From positions 1-6,332 of the forward strand of contig JAFAPJ010000601.1 of NCBI GenBank assembly GCA_019247255.1: a DNA stretch of 6,332 bases, in the 5' to 3' direction. Position numbers and translations under genes: made by a program. Below the pieces are notes generated by a model. The model was given only the letters and a program-made list of their open reading frames with translations. It had not been told where the DNA came from and did no database searches. Shown here one piece after another: positions 1-6,332 of the stretch (position 1 is its first letter; each line of letters starts with the position of its first letter). The stretch is from Methylobacteriaceae bacterium. Lineage in GTDB: Bacteria; Pseudomonadota; Alphaproteobacteria; Rhizobiales; Beijerinckiaceae.

Positions 1-414
1 GGAAAGGAATGGGTTGACGACGCGGACCGACCCGTAGGCCTGCCCGTGGCTGAGGTCCTCGGTGTAGAGCGTGGACGCGTTCAGCCGATGTGCCGCCGCC
101 AGAATGGCGGCGTCCCAGTACGAGATCTGATGGCGAAGGGCTAGCTCCGCCCCGTAACGGACCAGGGCGCCGTCGACCGGCAGGCACGGGTAATCTTCGA
201 GGGTCTCGACCCAGTCGAGCGCCTGATCGAGCGACCAGGGCGAGCGGACCTTCCGGGTCGTGACGACGATGAACTCCTGCAGAACCTGGGCAGAGAGCCC
301 GATGCCAGGCTGCAGCAGGAGGCTCCGCGCGATCTCGGTCTTCGGCCGGTCCTCCGCGAGGCGCGAGGCGGCGTAGACTACGACGTTCGTGTCCACCATG
401 CCGTCAGCGGTCAT
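1..414 (-). CDS. PIN-domain toxin (VapC-like), 3' end cut by window edge
   Basis: Probable toxin ribonuclease of a type II toxin-antitoxin pair. PIN-domain toxins cleave RNA with Mg2+ held by a cluster of acidic residues. The reading frame is open from an ATG at 414 to the window edge, giving 138 residues with no stop, close to the usual full length of about 130-145, so only a few residues are probably missing. The four expected acidic positions are visible: D8 in the N-terminal VDTNVVVYA strand, E47 (VLQEF), D101 (SYWDAAI) and D120 (YTEDLSHG). The C-terminal VRVVNPF strand is also typical. The ATG at 414 overlaps the end of the antitoxin gene by 11 bases, indicating translational coupling. 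A second in-frame ATG at 399 would begin MVDTN and is possible. Family assignment is firm; the RNA target and actual toxicity are unknown. Confidence 0.88.
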   Translation of the reverse strand, partial: MTADGMVDTNVVVYAASRLAEDRPKTEIARSLLLQPGIGLSAQVLQEFIVVTTRKVRSPWSLDQALDWVETLEDYPCLPVDGALVRYGAELALRHQISYWDAAILAAAHRLNASTLYTEDLSHGQAYGSVRVVNPFLS

Positions 415-634
415 GCAACTCGTCGCGCGACCAGGTGAGAGGGCCGGCCACCAACGTCGACCCGTCCATCAAGTCGCGCAGCCGTCGGCGGGCGCGGGCC
501 GACCTGTCCTCCTGCTCCGCGATGGAGCGCAGGAATTCGCGCACAAGTCCGTTCACGCTCGTCTTGCGCCGAGCGGCGTACACGCGAACCTCCTCGAGGA
601 CGGTCTCGTCGATCGCGAGCGTGATGTTCTTCAT
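404..634 (-). CDS. Ribbon-helix-helix antitoxin (VapB/CopG-like)
   Basis: Short 76-residue protein, the likely antitoxin for the overlapping PIN toxin downstream. The N-terminal half fits a ribbon-helix-helix DNA-binding fold: a strand (ITLAI, residues 4-8), helix one around 10-22 (VLEEVRVYAARR), a turn at TSVN, and helix two around 27-40 (GLVREFLRSIA). Such dimers bind operator DNA and repress their own promoter. The rest (about 41-76) is charged and ends in a WSRDELHDR tail, as expected for a flexible toxin-binding segment. The ATG at 634 is preferred because a GGAG (complement of 644-647) lies 9 bases upstream and the protein then opens directly with the strand. A GTG at 649 in the same frame would add five residues but would place the Shine-Dalgarno inside the gene. 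It precedes the toxin, the usual order for vapBC. Which RHH subfamily it belongs to is not certain. Confidence 0.87.
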   Translation of the reverse strand: MKNITLAIDETVLEEVRVYAARRKTSVNGLVREFLRSIAEQEDRSARARRRLRDLMDGSTLVAGPLTWSRDELHDR

Positions 635-648
635 CGATGCGGGCTCCA

Positions 649-665
649 CAGGACCACATATCCTG
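649..665. promoter_or_regulatory. Candidate antitoxin operator (inverted repeat)
   Basis: CAGGA at 649-653 and TCCTG at 661-665 form a perfect 5-bp inverted repeat separated by 7 bases. It lies 15 bases before the antitoxin start and covers the candidate -10 element, where an autoregulating ribbon-helix-helix antitoxin would be expected to bind. Arms this short can arise by chance, so position is the main argument. Confidence 0.3.
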
Positions 666-684
666 CGTGAGGTGACAGCTTCAA
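657..684 (-). promoter_or_regulatory. Candidate promoter of the toxin-antitoxin pair
   Basis: Read on the minus strand, TTGAAG (complement of 679-684) resembles a -35 box. After 16 bases it is followed by GATATG (complement of 657-662) as a weak -10. Transcription would start near 650, leaving a short leader with the GGAG ribosome site. The match is partial, but the location between the upstream hairpin and the antitoxin gene is sensible. Confidence 0.33.
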
Positions 685-725
685 GAACCGCAAAAACGGT
701 CTCGCGCGCAGCCGCGATCCTGGCA

Positions 726-765
726 CCCGTGAACGCGGTGCGGTCGTCCGTGCCGCGTTTACGGG
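726..765 (-). terminator. Hairpin at the methyltransferase stop codon, possible terminator
   Basis: The arms 726-738 and 753-765 are inverted copies matching at 12 of 13 positions. An inner CGG/CCG (741-743 with 748-750) lengthens the stem around a 4-base TCGT loop. In the minus-strand transcript the one mismatch in the outer stem is C-A, with two more (A-C, C-A) before the inner three pairs. In a plus-strand transcript all three would be G-U pairs. The methyltransferase TAA (complement of 759-761) lies inside the stem. There is no U-run directly after it, only a T5 about 30 bases on, so it is not a textbook intrinsic terminator. It could equally be a 3'-end stabilising structure. Confidence 0.45.
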
Positions 766-1385
766 CGTTCGGCCCGGATCATCGCGGAATGGGGCAGCGT
801 CGCGTCGTCGATCTCGCGCACGACGAGGCCGGCGCGCTCGATCAGGGCCGCGGTGCGCGCGGGGTCGTTGTCGGAGAAGCCGTCCTTGGCGGCGCCGTCC
901 GGCCGGCGCACGTCCGAGACGTGAAGGCAGGCCTGCCCGCCGCGCTTCAGGAGCGGCGCGAGGCTCGCGAGATAGGCCGCGATCGCGTCGAGCTCGAGAT
1001 GGACGAGCGTGCCGTACGAGAAGGCGAAGTCGAGGCTCGCAGGCGGCACGCCCGGGATGTCCGTGCCGCCGCTCTCGACGAAGACGAGCGGCTCGTCCGG
1101 AAAGCGCTCTGTGAGCGCCGCGAACATCTCGCGGTTGAGCTCGACGCAATAGATGCGGGCGCAGCCGGCCAGGAACTGCGTCCAGCGGCCGCCGCCCGAC
1201 CCGATCTCGAGCGCGACCGCGCCCGGCCGCGCGTAGGGCCGGACGAAGCGGTCCCGGACGGCCATCAAGGCTGGGTGGGTGTTCGGATCGCCCCAGCGGT
1301 CGCCGTAATGCTGCCCCTCGCTGCCGCCCGGCACGAAGCCGGCGAGCTTCCTCGCCCAGCGTCGGTTCCAGTCGAGCGACGGCAT
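759..1385 (-). CDS. Class I SAM-dependent methyltransferase
   Basis: A 208-residue cytosolic methyltransferase of the class I Rossmann fold. Motif I, the glycine-rich SAM-binding loop, is VALEIGSGGGRW at about 57-68. The acidic residue that holds the SAM ribose is E82 in CVELN. Motif IV, LDFAFSYGTLVHLE, is at about 118-131, followed by a LLKRGG turn (145-150) typical of the family. The N-terminal segment (HYGDRWGDPNTHPAL, 26-40) may cover the substrate pocket. Small-molecule or sugar methyltransferases of this size are common, and the substrate cannot be told from sequence. The ATG at 1385 starts only 4 bases after the sucC stop and has no strong Shine-Dalgarno, so translation is probably coupled to sucC. 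The stop falls inside a hairpin. Its place directly after sucC, where sucD is expected, is unusual. Confidence 0.85.
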   Translation of the reverse strand: MPSLDWNRRWARKLAGFVPGGSEGQHYGDRWGDPNTHPALMAVRDRFVRPYARPGAVALEIGSGGGRWTQFLAGCARIYCVELNREMFAALTERFPDEPLVFVESGGTDIPGVPPASLDFAFSYGTLVHLELDAIAAYLASLAPLLKRGGQACLHVSDVRRPDGAAKDGFSDNDPARTAALIERAGLVVREIDDATLPHSAMIRAERP

Positions 1386-1389
1386 GGGG

Positions 1390-2589
1390 TCACGCCGCCT
1401 TCCGCACCGCCGCGACGATCTTCTGGGCCGCGTCGTCGAGATCGGCGGCCGGGATCACGTTGAGCCCGGAATTCCGGATGATCTCCTTGCCCTGCTCGAC
1501 ATTCGTGCCTTCGAGCCGCACGACGAGCGGCACCTGAAGGCCGACCGCCTTCACGGCGGCGAGCACGCCGCGCGCGATGACGTCGCATTTCATGATCCCG
1601 CCGAAGATGTTGACCAGGATGCCCTTCACGTTCGGATCGGCCGTGATGATCTTGAAGGCCGCCGTGACCTTCTCCTCCGAGGCGCCGCCGCCGACATCGA
1701 GGAAGTTCGCCGGCTCCTCGCCATAGAGCTTGATGATGTCGAGGGTCGCCATGGCGAGCCCCGCCCCGTTCACCATGCAGCCGATCGTGCCGTCGAGCGC
1801 GATATAGGCGAGGTCGTGCTTGGAGGCCTCGATTTCCTTCTGATCCTCCTCCGTCAGGTCGCGCAGCTCGAGGATGTCCTTGTGACGGTAGAGCGCGTTC
1901 GAATCGAAGGAGATCTTGGCGTCGAGGCAGCGCAGGTGATCGTCCTTGGTCACGATCAGCGGGTTGATCTCCAGCATCGACATGTCCTTGGCCAGGAATG
2001 CCGTGTAGAGCCGCGTGATGAGGTCGGCGGCCTCCTTGGCGAGGTTGCCTTCGAGCCCCAGCGCCTGAGCGACCGCGCGCCCGTGATGGGGCATCACGCC
2101 CGTCGCCGGATCGACCGCGAAGGTCAGGATCTTCTCGGGCGTGTCGTGGGCGACCTGCTCGATATCCATGCCGCCTTCGGTCGAGACCACGAAGGCGACC
2201 CGCCCCGTGGCCCGATCGACCAGCGCCGACAGGTAGAACTCAGCCTTGATGTCGGATCCGTCCTCGACATAGAGGCGGTTGACCTGCTTGCCCGCAGGCC
2301 CGGTCTGCTGCGTGACGAGGGTGCGGCCGAGCATCTGGCCGGCGAACTCCTTCACCTCCTCGATCGAGCGGGCGAGCCTCACGCCGCCCTTCTCGCCGGC
2401 CTCGGCCTCCTTGAAGCGGCCTTTGCCGCGTCCGCCGGCGTGGATCTGGCTCTTCACGACCCAGAGCGGGCCGCCGAGCTCGCGCGCCGCGGCCTCCGCC
2501 TCCTCGGGCTTGAAGATGGCGCGGCCGCGCGAGACCGGCAGGCCGAACTCCTTCAGGACGGCCTTGGCCTGGTACTCGTGGATGTTCAT
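1390..2589 (-). CDS. sucC: Succinyl-CoA ligase (ADP/GDP-forming) subunit beta
   Basis: Beta subunit of succinyl-CoA synthetase, which with SucD converts succinyl-CoA, ADP (or GDP) and phosphate to succinate, CoA and nucleoside triphosphate in the TCA cycle. The protein has 399 residues, close to the usual 385-400. It opens with the family signature MNIHEYQAK. The ATP-grasp domain fills about residues 2-225, with K46 and the nucleotide loop HAGGRGKG (50-57). EINP (207-210) and D223 (LDAK) match the Mg2+ ligands known in the E. coli enzyme. The C-terminal ligase domain shows [13 protein letters not shown] (270-282), FLDVGGGAS (297-304) and [13 protein letters not shown] (327-339). The ATG at 2589 is preceded by GGAG six bases upstream. 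It lies 37 bases after mdh, the standard mdh-sucC arrangement. The related malate thiokinase subunit MtkA is an alternative, but the strong SucC-like start and mdh context favour SucC. sucD is not in the window. Confidence 0.95.
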   Translation of the reverse strand: MNIHEYQAKAVLKEFGLPVSRGRAIFKPEEAEAAARELGGPLWVVKSQIHAGGRGKGRFKEAEAGEKGGVRLARSIEEVKEFAGQMLGRTLVTQQTGPAGKQVNRLYVEDGSDIKAEFYLSALVDRATGRVAFVVSTEGGMDIEQVAHDTPEKILTFAVDPATGVMPHHGRAVAQALGLEGNLAKEAADLITRLYTAFLAKDMSMLEINPLIVTKDDHLRCLDAKISFDSNALYRHKDILELRDLTEEDQKEIEASKHDLAYIALDGTIGCMVNGAGLAMATLDIIKLYGEEPANFLDVGGGASEEKVTAAFKIITADPNVKGILVNIFGGIMKCDVIARGVLAAVKAVGLQVPLVVRLEGTNVEQGKEIIRNSGLNVIPAADLDDAAQKIVAAVRKAA

Positions 2590-2626
2590 GCGAAGCTCCG
2601 CTGCGGTTCGGCGAGAGGCGGACGGG

Positions 2627-3655
<1,029 letters not shown>

Positions 3656-3675
3656 TCAAGCGCGCGGCGCCCCGC

Positions 3676-4617
3676 TCAGCGCCGGCGAGCCGCTCGCCGA
3701 TCCAGTTCCTGCAAGAGATCGAGCTGAATTTCCTGCATCTCGGCCAGTCGTTCCCATTGACTTTTCAAGATATGATCGATCTTTTCGTGAAGATGCCGGA
3801 TCTCGAGCTCGGCTTTCAGGTTCACCTGATAGTCGGAGAGCGCGCGCAAGCGGTCCTTCGCCTCCTGACGCTTCTGGCTCATCATGATGATCGGAGCCTG
3901 GACGGCGGCCAAGCAGGAGAGAACGAGGTTCAGCAGGATGAAGGGGTACTCGTCGAAGGCGCTCTTGCCGAGCCCCACGTTCAGCGCCATCCAGCCGAAC
4001 AGGATGACGAAGAACGAGATCAGGAAGGCCCAGGAACCGCCGAAATCCGCGATCTGATCGGAGAGCCGCTCGCCGAAGGAGCGCCGCGTCTCAAACGAAT
4101 GCTCGATGTTCTCCGCGAGCGTCTCGTGATGCTCGAGGCTCGCCACCACCTCCTGCTCCAACGCCGTGAGCTGGCCCCGCTCCTCCGTCAGGATGTCGCC
4201 GATGTAGCGGCGCCGCAGCTCGTCGAGCATCCGGCGCGAGATCATCGCGTCGGGCGGGATGTCCGGATACTCGGCCCGGAGCCGGTCTGCGATCGTGGGG
4301 CGCAGCAGAGCGACGGGGAAGAGGTCGCGCCGGGGCAGCACCTGCCCGGTCACCGCGCAGGCCCCGAGGGCCTTCAGCTTCTTGCGGCGCTTCCGCGGAA
4401 CCGCCGGCGACGCGTCGGAGCCATCGGCGGGTCCGGCCTCCTCCGCATCCGCCTCGGCGAGAAGCTCGCCCTCGGCGGTCAGCTCGTCCTCCGGCGAGAC
4501 GTCGTCCCTTCGCTCTTCCGCCTTCGGCGTCGCGCGCGAGATGCCGGGGGCGGGCGAGGAGCCGCCCGGCTCGGAGTTCGGGTCGAGCGTTTCGGAGGAA
4601 CGGTCCTGGTCGGCCAT
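3676..4617 (-). CDS. DUF1003 family inner-membrane protein
   Basis: A 313-residue protein of unknown function belonging to the DUF1003 family. Residues 1-75 are rich in E, D, S, P and A and look disordered, ending in a basic patch PRKRRKK (74-80). A conserved-looking CAVTGQVLPRRDL segment (87-99) and LRPTIADRLR (105-114) follow. The core signature is DQIADFGGSWAFLISFF (187-203), the first of two membrane helices (about 193-213). After a short loop with FDEYPF comes the second (about 225-246), containing LNLVLSCLAAVQAPIIMMSQ. The tail (about 250-313) is highly charged and helical (KDRLRALSDYQVNLKAELEIRHLHEKI), probably a coiled coil in the cytoplasm. The single cysteine at 87 argues against a full zinc ribbon. 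The ATG at 4617 has only a weak AGAG upstream. It sits 83 bases after zapE and 86 before mdh on the same strand. Confidence 0.88.
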   Translation of the reverse strand: MADQDRSSETLDPNSEPGGSSPAPGISRATPKAEERRDDVSPEDELTAEGELLAEADAEEAGPADGSDASPAVPRKRRKKLKALGACAVTGQVLPRRDLFPVALLRPTIADRLRAEYPDIPPDAMISRRMLDELRRRYIGDILTEERGQLTALEQEVVASLEHHETLAENIEHSFETRRSFGERLSDQIADFGGSWAFLISFFVILFGWMALNVGLGKSAFDEYPFILLNLVLSCLAAVQAPIIMMSQKRQEAKDRLRALSDYQVNLKAELEIRHLHEKIDHILKSQWERLAEMQEIQLDLLQELDRRAARRR

Positions 4618-4700
4618 GCACGCGTCTCTGCAATCTGACCGCGGCTTCTCGCGCCGAGGTGACGGTTCGATGACGGCAGGAGGCGAGCGCCCCAGGGCAA

Positions 4701-5897
4701 TCAGGTCTCGACGAGACCGGTCGTGTTGCCGCTGGGCTCGGCCGAGCGGCCGGCCGGCCGGGCCAGGTAGTCGCGCGAGCGCATCTCGTGCAGGCGCGAG
4801 GCGGTTCGGGCGAATTCGAAGGCCTCCCCGCCCGTCTCGGCCCGGTAGAGCTCATCCGCCTCGGCGGCCGCCGACGCCACGAGCTTGACCTGGTTCTCGT
4901 ACAGGATGTCGATCAGCGTGATGAAGCGGCGCGCCTCGTTGCGCTCCTCGGCGCCGAGCCGCGGAATGCCGTCGATGACCAGCGTATGAAAGGCTCGGGC
5001 AAGCGCGAGATAGTCCGACGTCCCGTAAGCGCGTCGGCACAGGTCGTCGAAGCCGAAGCGTGCGACGCCCATGGCCTGAAGCGGCACCTCGACGGCGTGT
5101 CCGTGGACGGCGAGCCGGCCGGGCGCGGGGCGCGCCCCGCCGGTCAGCCGGACGAAGACCTCGTCGAGCCGGTCTCGCGCGGCCTCGTCCGCGGGCACCA
5201 GGTAGACGGGCTGGTCGCCGAGCTTCTCCAGCCGGAAATCCGTCCGGGACCGCAGCTCGACGACGTCCATCCGCTCCTCCAGGAGCGCGATGAAAGGCAG
5301 GAACAGCGCCCGGTTGAGACCTCCCTCGTAGAGGTTGCCCGGCGGGCGGTTCGAGGTCGCGACGACCACGACGCCCTCCGCGAAGAGCGCCGTGAACAGG
5401 CGCCCGAGGATCATGGCGTCGGCGATGTCCGTCACCGCGAACTCGTCGAAGCACAGCACCCAGGCTTCGCGCGCGAGCGCCTCGGCGACGGGTCGGATCG
5501 GATCGTCGCCCGTCACCTCGCCGGCCTTCAGCCTCTGGCGCCAGGCATGGATGCGCTCGTGCACCTCGGCCATGTAGGCGTGAAAATGCGCACGGCGCTT
5601 ACGCTGCACGCGCAGGCCCTCGAAGAAGAGGTCCATGAGCATGGTCTTGCCGCGTCCGACCTCGCCCCAGAGGTAGAGACCGCGCGGGATCGGCTCGTTG
5701 CGCTGCCCGAGCAGCCAGCCGAGCGGGCTCGACTTGCGCGCCAGACGGCGCCGCTCTAGCGCCCCGGCGAGCGCTTCCAGCCGCCCGACCGTCTCGAGCT
5801 GCGCCGGGTCCGGCTCCAGCGCTCCCGCGGCGACCAGGCTCTCGTAACGTGAGCGGATCGGAGACACGAGAGAGGTGGGCGGGGCGAGCGATGACAC
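4701..5897 (-). CDS. zapE: ZapE / AFG1-family AAA-type ATPase
   Basis: A 398-residue ATPase of the ZapE/AFG1 family. In E. coli ZapE associates with the division ring and affects FtsZ under stress; the mitochondrial relatives act in respiratory-complex quality control. The sequence shows RYESLVAAGALEPDPAQ (17-33, the family's N-terminal signature) and Walker A GEVGRGKT (78-85). HFHAYMAEVHERIH (104-117) is next, then Walker B VLCFDEF with D151 and E152, and sensor-1-like ATSNRPP (180-186). LYEGGLNRALFLPFI (189-203) and a C-terminal FDDLCRRAYGTSDYLALA stretch (about 285-302) also fit. The first possible start is GTG at 5897, since an in-frame stop lies just upstream at 5907-5909. A second GTG at residue 11 (5867) is possible; neither has a convincing Shine-Dalgarno. 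A zapE gene upstream of mdh-suc is familiar in rhizobia and relatives. The start is uncertain; the family is not. Confidence 0.93.
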   Translation of the reverse strand: MSSLAPPTSLVSPIRSRYESLVAAGALEPDPAQLETVGRLEALAGALERRRLARKSSPLGWLLGQRNEPIPRGLYLWGEVGRGKTMLMDLFFEGLRVQRKRRAHFHAYMAEVHERIHAWRQRLKAGEVTGDDPIRPVAEALAREAWVLCFDEFAVTDIADAMILGRLFTALFAEGVVVVATSNRPPGNLYEGGLNRALFLPFIALLEERMDVVELRSRTDFRLEKLGDQPVYLVPADEAARDRLDEVFVRLTGGARPAPGRLAVHGHAVEVPLQAMGVARFGFDDLCRRAYGTSDYLALARAFHTLVIDGIPRLGAEERNEARRFITLIDILYENQVKLVASAAAEADELYRAETGGEAFEFARTASRLHEMRSRDYLARPAGRSAEPSGNTTGLVET

Positions 5898-5905
5898 GGC
5901 GGCGG

Positions 5906-5934
5906 CCTATCCCGCCCCGTCCGCCCGCGCAAAC
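5906..5934 (-). promoter_or_regulatory. Possible zapE promoter
   Basis: On the minus strand TTTGCG (complement of 5929-5934) and GATAGG (complement of 5906-5911) stand 16 bases apart. They share only part of the sigma-70 consensus. A transcript starting seven or so bases past the -10 would begin at or very near the GTG at 5897. This is weak evidence in such GC-rich DNA. Confidence 0.18.
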
Positions 5935-5976
5935 GGAGCGAAGTGCGACGCCCGCTCCGACCCGCGGCGCGCGCTT

Positions 5977-5994
5977 ATGTGCGCTGGCGCACAT
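5977..5994. promoter_or_regulatory. Palindromic candidate operator in the divergent spacer
   Basis: ATGTGCGC (5977-5984) and GCGCACAT (5987-5994) are perfect inverted copies around a 2-base TG centre, an 18-base site of the size bound by a dimeric repressor or activator. It lies 72 bases before the secreted-protein start and 80 bases from the zapE start. Its right end touches a TTGGTC that could be a -35 for the plus-strand gene. No specific regulator is recognised from the sequence. Confidence 0.45.
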
Positions 5995-6020
5995 TGGTCA
6001 TGCTGCACCGCACCTAGATC
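5994..6020 (+). promoter_or_regulatory. Possible promoter of the secreted-protein gene
   Basis: TTGGTC (5994-5999) and TAGATC (6015-6020) could be -35 and -10 elements, but the 15-base spacer is shorter than ideal. The last base of the 18-base palindrome is the first base of the -35, so a protein bound there would affect initiation. Evidence is by resemblance only. Confidence 0.28.
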
Positions 6021-6065
6021 GCGGTCCGAAGCCGGCCTCGGCGCCGGCGGCAAGGAGTTCGCACC

Positions 6066-6332
6066 ATGCGCACGATCGTCCTCTCTCTCGGCGTGGCCGT
6101 CCTTTTCACCCCGTTCGCGGCGCACGCGCAGACCGCGGCCGAAAACTTCAGCTACAAGGCTCCGTCGGGCATGTTCAGCGAGGGCACCACGAAGTGGCAG
6201 ACCTATCAGCTCATGCATGCGGACGCGGAGCGCCGCGCTCGCCTGCAATCGGGCGACAGCGTCGGGGCCACGGGGTCGCTGAGCTCGTCCAGCAGCAACG
6301 CCCAGAGCTATCCGCGTCCGGGTGAGTCCACG
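6066..6332 (+). CDS. Small secreted protein of unknown function, 3' end cut by window edge
   Basis: An open frame of 89 residues runs from an ATG at 6066 to the window edge. A strong Shine-Dalgarno, AAGGAG (6052-6057), stands 8 bases before the start. The first 21 residues form a clear Sec signal peptide: MR at the N-terminus, a hydrophobic core IVLSLGVAVLF, and an AHA-Q cleavage site after residue 21, so the product should be exported to the periplasm or beyond. The mature part starts QTAAENFSYKAPSGMF, has a charged stretch MHADAERRARLQ (about 50-61), and then a serine run (SLSSSSSN, about 70-77) and YPRPGES. No cysteines, transmembrane segment or known domain are visible. I do not recognise the family. 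It is divergent from zapE and shares the spacer holding the palindrome. Confidence 0.8.
   Translation, partial: MRTIVLSLGVAVLFTPFAAHAQTAAENFSYKAPSGMFSEGTTKWQTYQLMHADAERRARLQSGDSVGATGSLSSSSSNAQSYPRPGEST

Noticed and set aside
687..700. ACCG-N6-CGGT with an A5 run as an intrinsic terminator
   Set aside because: Only four base pairs, and the T-run on the minus strand is in the loop instead of after the stem.
435..1463. 342-codon plus-strand frame spanning the antitoxin, hairpin and methyltransferase
   Set aside because: It crosses two real minus-strand genes and the spacer, and has no recognisable protein features.
4788..5759. 323-codon plus-strand frame opposite zapE
   Set aside because: Antisense to a gene with Walker A and B motifs; no ribosome site or domain.
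6031..6048. GCCGGC-N6-GCCGGC hairpin before the secreted-protein ribosome site
   Set aside because: Each arm is itself a palindrome and such strings are common in GC-rich DNA; it could hinder translation, but nothing supports a riboswitch or attenuator.
5849..6325. Plus-strand frames (158 and 135 codons) over the divergent spacer
   Set aside because: They overlap the secreted-protein gene in other frames; that gene has the AAGGAG site and signal peptide.

Overview
The window is GC-rich and densely coded, and its codon usage and gene order suggest an alphaproteobacterium, most likely of the Hyphomicrobiales (Methylobacteriaceae/Beijerinckiaceae-like). That placement is an inference from composition, from the close match of SucC and Mdh to alphaproteobacterial forms, and from the zapE-mdh-suc neighbourhood. 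Species cannot be named from this sequence alone.

Seven genes run on the minus strand and one on the plus strand. Reading the minus strand in the direction of transcription (right to left), they are: zapE (AFG1-family ATPase, 5897-4701), a DUF1003 membrane protein (4617-3676), mdh (malate dehydrogenase, 3589-2627), sucC (succinyl-CoA ligase beta subunit, 2589-1390), a small class I SAM-dependent methyltransferase starting 4 bases after sucC (1385-759), and a VapBC-like toxin-antitoxin pair. The pair is a ribbon-helix-helix antitoxin (634-404) overlapping a PIN-domain toxin (414 to the window edge). On the plus strand, a short secreted protein with a clear signal peptide starts at 6066 and runs off the right edge.

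The metabolic core is TCA cycle: Mdh makes oxaloacetate from malate, and SucC is half of the enzyme that turns succinyl-CoA into succinate with ATP/GTP formation. The partner gene sucD would normally lie directly downstream of sucC, but here that place is taken by the methyltransferase and the toxin-antitoxin pair. This is the most unusual point of the window. An imperfect hairpin of about 18 bp sits exactly at the methyltransferase stop codon and may close the transcript before the toxin-antitoxin module, which has its own candidate promoter and operator.

The 168-base divergent spacer between zapE and the secreted-protein gene holds a perfect 8-bp inverted repeat next to a possible -35 element. 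No gene-free stretch exceeds 300 bases. I saw no rRNA, tRNA, CRISPR array, insertion sequence or phage gene. Apart from the suc operon break, the content is mostly ordinary chromosomal housekeeping.
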